A stretch of DNA of 64,000 nucleotides from the NCBI RefSeq assembly GCF_050876985.1, contig NZ_JBPAPP010000002.1; one strand, given 5' to 3'. The position numbers were made by a program, and so were the translations under genes. The stretch is from Halopseudomonas sp002296055 (GTDB lineage: Bacteria; Pseudomonadota; Gammaproteobacteria; Pseudomonadales; Pseudomonadaceae). Below the pieces are notes generated by a model that saw only the letters and a list, made by a program, of their open reading frames with translations, made no database searches and was not told the origin of the DNA. Shown here piece by piece: positions 8,587 to 16,773 of this stretch; positions within the stretch are counted from its first letter, which is position 1, and every line of letters starts with the position of its first letter.

Positions 8587-8639
8587 GTTGCACTATTGAG
8601 CCCGGACGACTTCGATCACGTCTTTCACATGGAGTTCGC

Positions 8640-9899
8640 ATGACCGTCAAAAACGCTTTTTATGCCCAATCCGGTGGGGTCACCGCCGTCATTAACGCCT
8701 CCGCTGCAGGCGTCATTGAAACGGCTCGCCAATACCCGGATCAGATCGGCACTGTCTACGCTGGTCGCAACGGCATCATCGGCGCGCTGACCGAAGAACT
8801 CATCGACACCAGCCTTGAGTCAGCTGAAGACATCGCTGGCCTGCGCCACACCCCGTCCGGCGCATTCGGCTCCTGCCGCTACAAGCTGAAGAGCCTGGAA
8901 GCCAACCGCGCCGAGTATGAGCGCCTGATTGAAGTCTTCAAGGCCCACAATATCGGCTACTTCTTCTATAACGGCGGCGGTGACTCCGCCGACACGTGCC
9001 TGAAGGTCTCCCAGCTGTCCGAGACGTTGGGCTACCCGATCCAGGCCATCCACGTACCCAAGACCGTGGACAACGACCTGCCAATCACCGACTGCTGCCC
9101 TGGTTTTGGCTCGGTGGCCAAATACGTCGCCACGTCCATCCGTGAAGCCGGTTTTGACGTTGCCTCCATGGCTGCTACCTCTACCAAGGTGTTCATCCTC
9201 GAAGTAATGGGCCGCCACGCCGGCTGGATCACTGCCGCCTGCGGCCTGGCCAGCGAAGGTGAGGGTCAACCGCCGCACATTCTGCTGTTCCCGGAAGTCG
9301 AGTTTGACCAGCCGGCCTTCCTGGCCCGCGTCGACGAATGCGTCAAAACCTACGGCTACTGCGTCATCGGCGTGTCAGAAGGCATCAAGAACAAGGAAGG
9401 CAAGTTCCTCTCCGAGTCCGGCCTGACCGACGCCTTCGGCCACGCCCAACTGGGCGGCGTGGCGCCGACCATTGCCAAGCTGGTCAAGGACGAGCTGGGC
9501 TACAAGTACCACTGGGCCGTTGCCGACTACCTGCAGCGCGCCGCCCGCCACATCGCCGCCAAGGTGGACGTGGACCAGGCCTACGCCCTGGGCAAGGCCG
9601 CCGTGGAAATCGCCATGCAGGGCAAAAACGCCATTATGCCGGCCGTACGCCGCTTGAATGACGCGCCCTACGAGTGGGACATCATTGAAGCACCGCTCAA
9701 GGATGTGGCTAACGTCGAGAAGTTCATGCCGCGCGACTTCATCACCGAAGACGGCTTCCACATTACCGAAGCCTGCCGCCGCTATCTGTCTCCGCTGATC
9801 CAGGGTGAAGACTTCCCACCCTTCAGCAACGGCCTGCCGCAGTACGTAACCCTGAAGCGACAGACGGTCGAGAAAAAACTGCCCCCCTTCTCGGTCTGA
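8640..9899 (+). CDS. 6-phosphofructokinase, pyrophosphate-dependent type
   Basis: A 419-residue PFK-family enzyme phosphorylating fructose 6-phosphate. The phosphodonor-site residues suggest PPi: NGGGDSADT (residues 111-119) places Asp where ATP enzymes have Gly104, and PKTVDND (140-146) has the Lys that replaces Gly124 of ATP-PFK and blocks ATP binding. The fructose-phosphate motif MGRHAGW is also present. PPi-PFK is reversible and could work in glycolysis or gluconeogenesis. The ATG at 8640 has GGAG 5 bp upstream; the longer open frame back to 8466 crosses the leader hairpin. Classical Pseudomonas lack PFK, so this gene is noteworthy. Confidence 0.9.
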   Translation: MTVKNAFYAQSGGVTAVINASAAGVIETARQYPDQIGTVYAGRNGIIGALTEELIDTSLESAEDIAGLRHTPSGAFGSCRYKLKSLEANRAEYERLIEVFKAHNIGYFFYNGGGDSADTCLKVSQLSETLGYPIQAIHVPKTVDNDLPITDCCPGFGSVAKYVATSIREAGFDVASMAATSTKVFILEVMGRHAGWITAACGLASEGEGQPPHILLFPEVEFDQPAFLARVDECVKTYGYCVIGVSEGIKNKEGKFLSESGLTDAFGHAQLGGVAPTIAKLVKDELGYKYHWAVADYLQRAARHIAAKVDVDQAYALGKAAVEIAMQGKNAIMPAVRRLNDAPYEWDIIEAPLKDVANVEKFMPRDFITEDGFHITEACRRYLSPLIQGEDFPPFSNGLPQYVTLKRQTVEKKLPPFSV

Positions 9900-9930
9900 C
9901 GTCCATACTGAGCAGCAAAGCAAAACAACA

Positions 9931-9967
9931 AACCGCCCGCAGCCAACGCGCTGCCGGCGGTTTTTTT
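9931..9967 (+). terminator. Intrinsic terminator of the phosphofructokinase gene
   Basis: The ACCGCC...GGCGGT and GCAG/CTGC arms around a short loop are followed by a run of seven T, starting about 30 bp after the stop codon. A classic rho-independent terminator. Confidence 0.88.
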
Positions 9968-10066
9968 ATGCTCTGCGATTGCAGATTGCACAGGCCTGAT
10001 GCAGGATGCGGATAGTGACCGCAAAAAACTCCACAGACACTTAATGACCGTTACCAGGGGATTCGT

Positions 10067-10516
10067 ATGCGCATAGTACAGGCTGATGTTGACCACCTTG
10101 ACGAAGTGACCCCGCTGTTCATCAAGTATCGCGAGACCTACGGCCAACTACCTAAACCAGAAGCCTCCCGCCGCTTTCTCGAAGCACGCCTGGTACACGA
10201 GCAGGCCATCATTCTGATCGCCGAAGACGACGACAGCGGCAAGGCGCTGGGCTTCTGCCAGTTCATCCCCAGTTTCTCCGCGTTAACGCTCTCTGCCAGC
10301 TGGGTGCTCAAGGGCATCTATGTAATTGAAGAAGCGCGCCGTCAGCTGGTGGCCGACAAACTGATCAACCATGCCAAAAACCTGGCGCGCGACGCTGGTA
10401 TCGAGCGTATGACGGTGATGACCGGCGAGGACAACATGGCCGCCCAGAGCCTGTATCGCTCCCTCGGTTTCAGCAATGACCACGACTTCATGTACTTCGC
10501 CCTGAAACTGAAATAA
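10067..10516 (+). CDS. GNAT family N-acetyltransferase
   Basis: A 149-residue protein with the GNAT fold. Strand beta-4/motif A is recognisable around WVLKGIYVIEEARRQLVADKLINHAKNLARDAGIERMTVMTGEDNMAAQSLYRSLGFSNDHDFMYFALKL. The acetyl-CoA pyrophosphate loop (R/Q-x-x-G-x-G/A) is replaced by EEARRQLVADKL, a common variant. The ALYRSLGF-type C-terminal motif is intact. The substrate cannot be inferred. It stands alone between two terminator-like hairpins and has no operon partner. Confidence 0.85.
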   Translation: MRIVQADVDHLDEVTPLFIKYRETYGQLPKPEASRRFLEARLVHEQAIILIAEDDDSGKALGFCQFIPSFSALTLSASWVLKGIYVIEEARRQLVADKLINHAKNLARDAGIERMTVMTGEDNMAAQSLYRSLGFSNDHDFMYFALKLK

Positions 10517-10558
10517 GCCTGCCCGCCCGGGCGGCCGACGCCGTCCGGGTCAACCCCT

Positions 10559-10578
10559 CCCGCAAAACCGCTTGCGGG
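10559..10578 (+). terminator. Hairpin after the GNAT gene
   Basis: A 7-bp perfect stem (CCCGCAA/TTGCGGG) with a 6-nt loop about 40 bp after the GNAT stop. The downstream T content is low, so termination would be weak. Confidence 0.45.
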
Positions 10579-10581
10579 CTG

Positions 10582-10623
10582 TTGCTCCCACCACGTTGCC
10601 GCCATACAATGAAAATCATTTCC
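10582..10623 (+). promoter_or_regulatory. fecI promoter overlapped by a Fur box
   Basis: TTGCTC (10582-10587), a 17-bp spacer and TACAAT (10605-10610) form a sigma-70-like promoter. The 19 bases at 10605-10623 match the Fur consensus (GATAATGATAATCATTATC) at 14 positions by my count, including the core AATGAnAATCATT. The box overlaps the -10 and probable start site, which fits iron-dependent repression of fecI. Confidence 0.75.
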
Positions 10624-10737
10624 ATTTGTAAGCGCAACGCACATGCCGTACGCCCGCCCTCAGGACGCTAGCTGCAGCCAGCACCTGACAGCCTTACCTG
10701 CATCTTGCTGCTGTGCCCGACCGCTACCGGGGAGCTC

Positions 10738-11247
10738 ATGACGCCCGCCGACCCGACACCGTCTTCCGTCGCCGGTCTCTATCGTGACCACCACCGCTGG
10801 CTGATTGGCTGGCTGCAGCGTCGTCTCGGCTGCTCACAGCAGGCTGCCGACTTGACCCAGGACACGTTCGTGCGGCTGCTGGCCAAGGACGACATGCCCA
10901 GCCTGCGCGAGCCGCGCGCCTTTCTGACCACCGTTGCCAAGCGAGTGCTCTCCAACCACTGGCGACGCGATCAGTTAGAGCAAGCCTACCTCGCTGCGCT
11001 GGCCGCCCAGCCCGAGCCGGTCGCCATGTCGCCGGAAGAACACGCACTGCTGATCGCCACGCTGGTGGAAGTAGACCAGTTGCTTGATGGCTTGCCTGCC
11101 CAGGTACGCCATGCGTTTTTGCTGGCCCAGCTGGAAGGCCTGAACCAGGCTGACATTGCCGAGCGCCTGGCCATCTCGCTCAGCACAGTCAAGCGCCACC
11201 TGCGGCGCGCAGCCCTGCAATGCTACTTTGCGCTGGAGACAGCATGA
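10738..11247 (+). CDS. FecI-type ECF sigma factor
   Basis: A 169-residue extracytoplasmic-function sigma factor of the iron-starvation (FecI/PvdS-like) class. Region 2 is seen in LYRDHHRWLIGWLQRRLGCSQQAADLTQDTFVRLL (about residues 15-50) and the region 4 helix-turn-helix in LEGLNQADIAERLAISLSTVKRHLRRA near the C-terminus. It should direct RNA polymerase to the receptor promoter after a signal from the adjacent FecR. The ATG at 10738 follows GGGGAG with short spacing. Its stop overlaps the fecR start (ATGA). Expression is probably Fur-controlled through the box at 10605. Confidence 0.92.
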   Translation: MTPADPTPSSVAGLYRDHHRWLIGWLQRRLGCSQQAADLTQDTFVRLLAKDDMPSLREPRAFLTTVAKRVLSNHWRRDQLEQAYLAALAAQPEPVAMSPEEHALLIATLVEVDQLLDGLPAQVRHAFLLAQLEGLNQADIAERLAISLSTVKRHLRRAALQCYFALETA

Positions 11248-12194
11248 GCGGCGCCACGCCCCCCATCCCACGGGCCATCGCGATACGCGCCGTGGATTGG
11301 CACCTGGCTCTGCTGTCAGGCGAGCTGGATGAGCCCGCCCTGCAACGCTGGCTCTGCGAACATGGTGACCATCGGCGCGCCTGGGAGCATATCCAGGCCA
11401 CCAATCAACGTCTGGGCTCCATGCTGTCCCCTGCAGCACAGGCCGCTCTGCTGACCCCGGCCGGCGAGCAGCGCCGACAAGCCGTCAAAGCACTTAGCCT
11501 GCTGCTGTTTGCTGCCGGCGCAGGCTCGCTCGGCTACCAGCAATTGCCCTGGCGCGAGGCACTGGCCGATATGCGCACCGCAGCCGGCGAGCGCCGTCGC
11601 CTTACCCTGCCCGGCGGCGTGCAGCTGGCCATCAATAGCGCCAGCGCAGTGAATCTGCAGCACAACAATGAGACGCTGGACATCTGCCTGCTGGCTGGCG
11701 AGATTCTGCTCGACAGCATGGGAGCAACACAGCCGGCGCTGCGAGTGCAGAGCGAACAGGGCCTGGTCAGCAGCCATCACGCCAGTCGTTTCAGTGTGCG
11801 CAGCTGCGGCGACCAAACCCGGGTCGATGTGCTGGCTGGCAGTGTACAGGTGCAGCCAGACGCACTCAGCCAGCCGCCTATCGTGCTGGAGGCCGGCCAG
11901 GCTCTGAACTTTGACCGCCAGCGTGCCAGCGCCCCCGGCACCGCCAATGAGCTGGACAGTGCCTGGGTGGACAACATGCTGATTGCCGCCAGTACGCCAC
12001 TGGGCAGCTTCCTCGACACCTTATCGCGCCACCGTAAAGGCTTTCTCGGCTACGACCCGCAGATCGCCGGGCTGAGCGTGTCCGGCACCTACCCCCTGGA
12101 CGACACCGACCGCATTCTCGCCTCGCTGCAGCGCACCCTACCCGTGCGCCTGCAGACCCTGAGCCGCTACTGGGTGCGCGTTCTACCTGCGTAA
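11244..12194 (+). CDS. FecR-type transmembrane anti-sigma factor/sensor
   Basis: A 316-residue protein, the usual FecR length. In order: a cytoplasmic DUF4880 anti-sigma domain (AVDWHLALLSGELDEPALQRWLCEHGDHRRAWEHIQ, about residues 17-53), one membrane segment (about 84-105), the periplasmic FecR domain (GERRRLTLPGGVQLAINSASAVNLQ...), and a C-terminal secretin/TonB-like fold (GSFLDTLSRHRKGFLGYDPQIAGLSVSGTYPLDD). It receives the signal from the N-terminal domain of the outer-membrane receptor and controls FecI. It is coupled to fecI by a 4-bp overlap. Confidence 0.92.
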   Translation: MSGATPPIPRAIAIRAVDWHLALLSGELDEPALQRWLCEHGDHRRAWEHIQATNQRLGSMLSPAAQAALLTPAGEQRRQAVKALSLLLFAAGAGSLGYQQLPWREALADMRTAAGERRRLTLPGGVQLAINSASAVNLQHNNETLDICLLAGEILLDSMGATQPALRVQSEQGLVSSHHASRFSVRSCGDQTRVDVLAGSVQVQPDALSQPPIVLEAGQALNFDRQRASAPGTANELDSAWVDNMLIAASTPLGSFLDTLSRHRKGFLGYDPQIAGLSVSGTYPLDDTDRILASLQRTLPVRLQTLSRYWVRVLPA

Positions 12195-12253
12195 TTTTTT
12201 TGCTCGAACTGAGCTGTTTTCGATTTTCGCGGGACAGGTACAGGTAAATGCCA

Positions 12254-12517
12254 GGGAAGTGCCGATCAACTCCGCATGCCCTCTGGCGTTCAGGCTGGGC
12301 CGCAATCAAGGCGTGATTTCGAAGGCATGTCGGGACCTGTCGAGAAATCACAACACAGAGTGCGGCCCAGCCTGAACGCCCCGTAGGGCGAGCGCTCAAG
12401 CATGCACCTGCTGCGTTGCGCTGTTTGCCAATAGAACCACTATTGGCCGCACATCGCGCCTTGCATCTGCACGCTCGAGCACTCGCAGAGGGCGTGTGGA
12501 ATTGATCAGCACTTCCC
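12254..12517. repeat. 264-bp palindromic MITE-like element between fecR and receptor gene
   Basis: Two nested inverted repeats. The outer arms, 12254-12283 and 12488-12517, pair over 30 bp with about four mismatches. The inner arms, 12285-12304 and 12361-12380, are a perfect 20-bp inverted repeat (GGCGTTCAGGCTGGGCCGCA and complement). A third small hairpin (CCAATAG/CTATTGG) lies near 12429-12447. No open reading frame of note is inside. The outer right arm recurs in degenerate form near 23219-23245. It fills most of the 364-bp gap between fecR and the receptor. Confidence 0.75.
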
Positions 12518-12558
12518 TAGCGCGCCCCTGCCAACCCTGTAACGATCAAGGAAGCCAC

Positions 12559-14997
12559 ATGAAACGTCCTCCCTTTGCCCGTCGGCGATTAGCCGCGCTG
12601 ACCGGCGCATTGCTGCTGGGCAGCACCGTCATGCTAGCCAGCGGCGCCACGCACGCCGACACCACGACAGCTCGTCACTACGAGGTCGCTGCCGGCAGTC
12701 TGGAAAACGCCCTCAACCAGTTTGGCCGCCAAGCCGGCATCCTGCTCAGCTATGACCCTGCGCTGGTGCGCGATCACCAGGCCGGCCAATTACGTGGTGA
12801 ATACGGGGTACTGGAAGGGCTGCAGCAATTGCTGCGCGGTACCGGCTTACAAGCTATCCCGCAGGCCGATGGCAGCTACAGCCTGGCGCCACTGCAAACA
12901 GCCGAAGGTGTCACCGCGCTGCCGGCCATGCTGGTCTCTACCCAGGGCGCCAGCGCAACGACCGAGGGCAGCGACTCCTACACTACCGAATCGATGGCCT
13001 CCTCCACCGGCCTGGAACTGGCCATCCGCGATACCCCGCAATCTGTCACGGTGGTTACCCGCGAGCGCATGGAGGACCAGAACCTGACCTCCATTTCCAA
13101 GGTCATGGAGCAAATCGTCGGCATTGAAGCGAACAGCACCAGCTCGCTCGGCAGCGACGGCGTTACCTACATGGCCCGCGGATTCTCGGTCGAGAACTAC
13201 CTCGTCGACGGCGTCCCGAGACCGCCCGGAATCTATGGCTTCACCGAAGAAACGGCAGACATGATTGCCTATGATCGTATTGAGGTCGTCCGCGGCGCCT
13301 CTGGCCTGATGTCCGGCATGGGCTCACCGTCCGCCAGCGTCAACCTGATTCGCAAGCGCGCCACAGACACCCCGCAGGCGCATATCAACCTGCAGGCCGG
13401 GTCCTGGGACCTGTATCGGGGTGAAGTCGACGTCAGCGGGCCGCTGATCGACAGCGGTCGACTGCGCGGCCGTCTTGCGACCGCCTGGCAGGAAAGCGAC
13501 AGTTTTATCGACCGCGAACACAGTGAGCAGCAGGCCGCCTACGGCATTCTGGAAGCCGACCTGACTGAAAGCACTACCCTGTCCGCCGGCTTCGAGTATC
13601 AGGACTTCACCAACGAAGGTGCCTCGCGCGGCGGCATTCCGCTGTTTTACACCGACGGCAGCCACACTCACCTATCGCGTTCCACCAATTCGGGCACCGA
13701 CTGGTCGGACTTCAGTCGCGATAGTCTGAACATCTTCGCCACACTCGACCAGCAGCTGAACGACCGCTGGAAGCTGCAGCTGCACGCCGAACACAAGACT
13801 GGTGGATACGATGAGTCCCTTGGCTACGTCTACGCCCGCGCCCTCGATCGCCAAACCGGCGCCGGCGGCAACCTGTACATGACTCGCTGGGCGGCGGACC
13901 TTGCTCTTACGGCCTTCAACGCCAGCTTGCAAGGCAGCTTCGACTGGCTCGGGCAGGAACACCAGTTGTCATTTTCTGCGTTCCACGCTGACTACACCGA
14001 GAAGGGTGACAACTACCACGGCTGGTACACCGCCGCACTGGCAGACTCCATTGCCTTCTACCAGAACGGCAATTGGCCAAAACCCGACCTCGGCGCGATT
14101 GGCGGCACCTTCGGCACTGACGTCAAAACCACCGCCTTCACTGCCGCAGCGCGTCTCAACCCGACCGATCGCCTGCACCTGCTGGTCGGCGCCCGCGTCA
14201 GCGACTGGCAGCAGGATGACTGGACCAAAACCGCCGCCGGTGCCAAGACCACCACGCCGATCACCAACGAAAACGGCGTGGTAACCCCCTACGCCGGCCT
14301 CGTGTTCGACCTGACCGAGCAATGGTCAACCTACGCCAGCTACACCGCCATCTTTGAGCCGCAGAACGAACAGGACATCAGTGGCAAGACGCTCGACCCG
14401 CTGGAGGGCAACAACTACGAGCTGGGCCTCAAGGGTGAGCTGATGGACGGCCGCCTGAATGCCACTCTCTCGGTGTTTCAGCTGCAGCAGGAGAATCTCG
14501 CGGTTTCACTCGGCCCGGGCTTCGTTACGCCTAACGGCGCTCAGGCTTACCGCGCCGAAGCAGGCGCCGAGTCCGAAGGCTTCGAGTTGGAGCTTGCCGG
14601 TGAGCTGGCTGAGGGCTGGCAGGTGGCTGGCGGCTTTGCCCGCACCACCACCGAGAACAGCACCGGCGATCACATCAACCGCTACATCCCGGACAACACC
14701 TTCAAGCTGTTCACCACCTATGAGTGGGATCAACTGCTGCACGGCCTGACAGTTGGCGGCAACCTGCGCTGGCAAGACGAAGCCGTTGCCGAAGATGCCG
14801 GCCCCAATGGCGAGGATTTCGTGCAGGACAGTCTGTTTCTGGTCGACCTGCTGGCCAAATACCGGGTCAACGAGCAGTTGAGCGTGGCGCTAAACCTGAA
14901 AAACGCTTTCGACAAAACCTACTACAGCGGTATGCAGTACATCGGCCGCTACGGCGAGCCACGTAACCTGGTGGCTTCTGCGCGCTGGCAGTTCTAA
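12559..14997 (+). CDS. TonB-dependent siderophore receptor with signalling (STN) domain
   Basis: An 812-residue outer-membrane receptor of the transducer type. A signal peptide (about residues 1-34, ending near GATHAD) is followed by an STN domain (YEVAAGSLENALNQFGRQAGILLSYDP..., about 38-115). The plug domain comes next, around IRDTPQSVTVVTRERMEDQNLTSISKVM, then the 22-strand barrel ending in an aromatic residue (SARWQF). The STN domain would contact the adjacent FecR to start signalling. The siderophore is unknown; the plug matches ferrichrome/hydroxamate-type receptors in general style. The ATG at 12559 has AAGGAAG upstream. Only 41 bp separate it from the palindromic element. Confidence 0.93.
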   Translation: MKRPPFARRRLAALTGALLLGSTVMLASGATHADTTTARHYEVAAGSLENALNQFGRQAGILLSYDPALVRDHQAGQLRGEYGVLEGLQQLLRGTGLQAIPQADGSYSLAPLQTAEGVTALPAMLVSTQGASATTEGSDSYTTESMASSTGLELAIRDTPQSVTVVTRERMEDQNLTSISKVMEQIVGIEANSTSSLGSDGVTYMARGFSVENYLVDGVPRPPGIYGFTEETADMIAYDRIEVVRGASGLMSGMGSPSASVNLIRKRATDTPQAHINLQAGSWDLYRGEVDVSGPLIDSGRLRGRLATAWQESDSFIDREHSEQQAAYGILEADLTESTTLSAGFEYQDFTNEGASRGGIPLFYTDGSHTHLSRSTNSGTDWSDFSRDSLNIFATLDQQLNDRWKLQLHAEHKTGGYDESLGYVYARALDRQTGAGGNLYMTRWAADLALTAFNASLQGSFDWLGQEHQLSFSAFHADYTEKGDNYHGWYTAALADSIAFYQNGNWPKPDLGAIGGTFGTDVKTTAFTAAARLNPTDRLHLLVGARVSDWQQDDWTKTAAGAKTTTPITNENGVVTPYAGLVFDLTEQWSTYASYTAIFEPQNEQDISGKTLDPLEGNNYELGLKGELMDGRLNATLSVFQLQQENLAVSLGPGFVTPNGAQAYRAEAGAESEGFELELAGELAEGWQVAGGFARTTTENSTGDHINRYIPDNTFKLFTTYEWDQLLHGLTVGGNLRWQDEAVAEDAGPNGEDFVQDSLFLVDLLAKYRVNEQLSVALNLKNAFDKTYYSGMQYIGRYGEPRNLVASARWQF

Positions 14998-15036
14998 GCC
15001 CGCAGGCGCGGGGCGGGAAGCCGCCCCCGCGCCCTA

Positions 15037-15301
15037 GGGTCTGTTGACGTTTCGCTCACCCTCCTGTTGCAGCCTGTAAAGCCGCCAATCAAGGAGCGAG
15101 GAGCGTAGCGTGGTCATTCCACGTCAGCGACGAGCGGCGCCGAGTGGCGGCTTTACAGGCGCAACCCGAAGGGCCGGGGCTATTTTTCGGCCAAGCTGCG
15201 TTGTCGATCGCTTATGTGGAATGACCACACTGCGCTCCCTCCGCCTTGCCTGGCCGAAAAATGGCCTCCGGCAGGCGGGTGAGCGAAACGTCAACAGACC
15301 C
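15037..15301. mobile_element. 265-bp MITE-like element with perfect 24-bp terminal inverted repeats
   Basis: The ends, 15037-15060 and 15278-15301, are perfect inverted repeats starting GGGTCTGTTGACGTTTCG. A TA dinucleotide flanks each end (15035-15036 and 15302-15303), consistent with a TA target duplication. Inside are three more inverted pairs that interleave instead of nesting: 15072-15087/15145-15160 (perfect 16 bp), 15101-15122/15216-15237 (20 of 22) and about 15182-15192/15251-15261. No transposase is encoded. It occupies most of the 397-bp gap between the receptor and ppa. Confidence 0.8.
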
Positions 15302-15327
15302 TACGACCAAGGTTCACCCCTTTTTGC

Positions 15328-15357
15328 TTGGTATAGCCGGCCCGATGCGCCTATAAT
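15328..15357 (+). promoter_or_regulatory. ppa promoter
   Basis: TTGGTA (15328-15333), an 18-bp spacer and a perfect TATAAT (15352-15357), 38 bp before the ppa ATG. It begins 26 bp beyond the MITE-like element, so the element does not break it. Confidence 0.75.
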
Positions 15358-15394
15358 GCCCGCCAATTTTCCACTACGGCCCCTCAGGTAACCC

Positions 15395-15922
15395 ATGAGC
15401 TACGACAAGATCCCCGCCGGCAAAGACATTCCCAACGACATCTATGTCGCCATCGAAATCCCAGCCAACCACGCGCCGATCAAGTACGAGATCGACAAAG
15501 ACAGCAGCGCGCTGTTTGTTGACCGCTTCATGGCTACCCCGATGTTCTACCCGGCCAACTATGGCTACATCCCCAACACCCTGGCCGACGACGGCGACCC
15601 GCTGGACGTGCTGGTTGTAACCCCGCACCCGGTTGCGCCAGGCTCCGTCATCCGCTCACGTCCGGTTGGCGTGCTGCACATGACCGACGATGGCGGTGGA
15701 GATGCCAAGCTGATCGCCGTACCGCACGACAAGCTGAGCGTGCTGTATCGCGACATTAAAGAATACACCGACCTGCCCGAGCTGCTGATTCAGCAAATTC
15801 AGCACTTCTTCGAGAACTACAAGGATCTCGAAGCTGGCAAGTGGGTCAAGATCGACCGCTGGGGCAACGCTGAAGAAGCCCGTGCGGAAATCGTCAAGGC
15901 TGTAAACGCTTACCAAAAATAA
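15395..15922 (+). CDS. ppa: Inorganic pyrophosphatase (family I)
   Basis: A 175-residue cytoplasmic enzyme hydrolysing PPi to two phosphates. The family I signature is visible: IEIPANHAPIKYEIDKDSSALFVDR, then YPANYGYIPNTLADDGDPLDVLVV with the metal-binding aspartates of DGDPLDVLV (about residues 67-75), and YKDLEAGKWVKIDRWG. The start at 15395 follows AGGT weakly, but the N-terminus MSYDKIPAGKDIPNDIYVAIEIP is typical. It has its own promoter and terminator. PPi-type phosphofructokinase 5.5 kb upstream would compete for the same substrate. Confidence 0.97.
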   Translation: MSYDKIPAGKDIPNDIYVAIEIPANHAPIKYEIDKDSSALFVDRFMATPMFYPANYGYIPNTLADDGDPLDVLVVTPHPVAPGSVIRSRPVGVLHMTDDGGGDAKLIAVPHDKLSVLYRDIKEYTDLPELLIQQIQHFFENYKDLEAGKWVKIDRWGNAEEARAEIVKAVNAYQK

Positions 15923-15937
15923 GCGTTTCGCCCCGCT

Positions 15938-15966
15938 AAAAAGCCGGCCACAAGCTGGCTTTTTTT
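15938..15966 (+). terminator. Intrinsic terminator of ppa
   Basis: A-rich upstream, then an AGCCGGC/GCTGGCT stem with a 5-nt loop and six T, 16 bp after the ppa stop. It ends directly before the first possible start codon of cmoM at 15967. Confidence 0.88.
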
Positions 15967-15990
15967 ATGCCTGCACGGCAGAGTCTGGCC

Positions 15991-16773
15991 ATGACTGACC
16001 GCTACTTCGACCATCTGGGTGCGCGCTTTGCCAAGCGCATCTACGACAGCCCCAAAGGCGCCATTCGCCTTGCCGTGTTGCAACGCGACATGCAGCAGTG
16101 GATGCCTGCGCTCATGCAAGCCGACACGCCGCTACGCATCCTCGATATTGGTGCCGGGCTGGGGCAAATCAGCTGTTGGCTGGCGGGGCTGGGACATCAG
16201 CTGACGGTTGCCGAGCCCTCAGACGTGATGCTAGAAGCCGCCCGTGAGCGCATCGACGCAAGCAATCCGCCGCAGCCAGTACGCTACCTGCAAGCCCCCT
16301 TGCAGGCCCTTGCCGCGCAGGGTGAGCAGTATGATCTGGTGGTTTTTCATGCAGTGCTGGAGTGGCTGGCCGAGCCCGCCGATGCGCTAGCACAGCTGGC
16401 TACGCTGCTGCTGCCAGGCGGCGCCCTGTCACTGGCGTTCTACAATCGCGACGCGCTGATCTACAAAAATCTGGTGAAGGGACAGTTCAAGAAGCTGCGC
16501 AAGAAGCCGCTGTCTGGTCAGGGTAAAAGCGGCCTGACGCCGCAGCAGCCGCTTGACCCGCAGCAGGTGAAGGCCTGGACTGAGGCAGCGGGCCTTACAT
16601 GCAAGGGCACCAGCGGTGTGAGGGTGTTTTACGACTACATGCCCGAACCCTTTTGCAGCAACAGCAGTCTTGATGACCTGATCGAGTTTGAACTGCGCTA
16701 CAGCCAGCACCCCGCCTATCAACACCTTGGCCGTTATCTGCACTGGTGGCTGCAGCCCCAAGCCAGTCGCTAG
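15991..16773 (+). CDS. cmoM: tRNA 5-carboxymethoxyuridine methyltransferase CmoM
   Basis: A 260-residue SAM-dependent methyltransferase (E. coli CmoM, formerly SmtA). It methylates the carboxyl of cmo5U at wobble position 34 to give mcmo5U. The N-terminus MTDRYFDHLGARFAKRIYDSPKGAIRLAVLQRDM, motif I ILDIGAGLGQISCWLAGLGHQLTVAEPS, FHAVLEWLAEP, and the CmoM-specific GVRVFYDYMPEPF and LELRYSQHPAYQHLGRYLH-type C-terminus all match. I chose 15991; an ATG at 15967 abuts the ppa terminator. Its stop overlaps the convergent GGDEF gene by 4 bp. Confidence 0.93.
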   Translation: MTDRYFDHLGARFAKRIYDSPKGAIRLAVLQRDMQQWMPALMQADTPLRILDIGAGLGQISCWLAGLGHQLTVAEPSDVMLEAARERIDASNPPQPVRYLQAPLQALAAQGEQYDLVVFHAVLEWLAEPADALAQLATLLLPGGALSLAFYNRDALIYKNLVKGQFKKLRKKPLSGQGKSGLTPQQPLDPQQVKAWTEAAGLTCKGTSGVRVFYDYMPEPFCSNSSLDDLIEFELRYSQHPAYQHLGRYLHWWLQPQASR

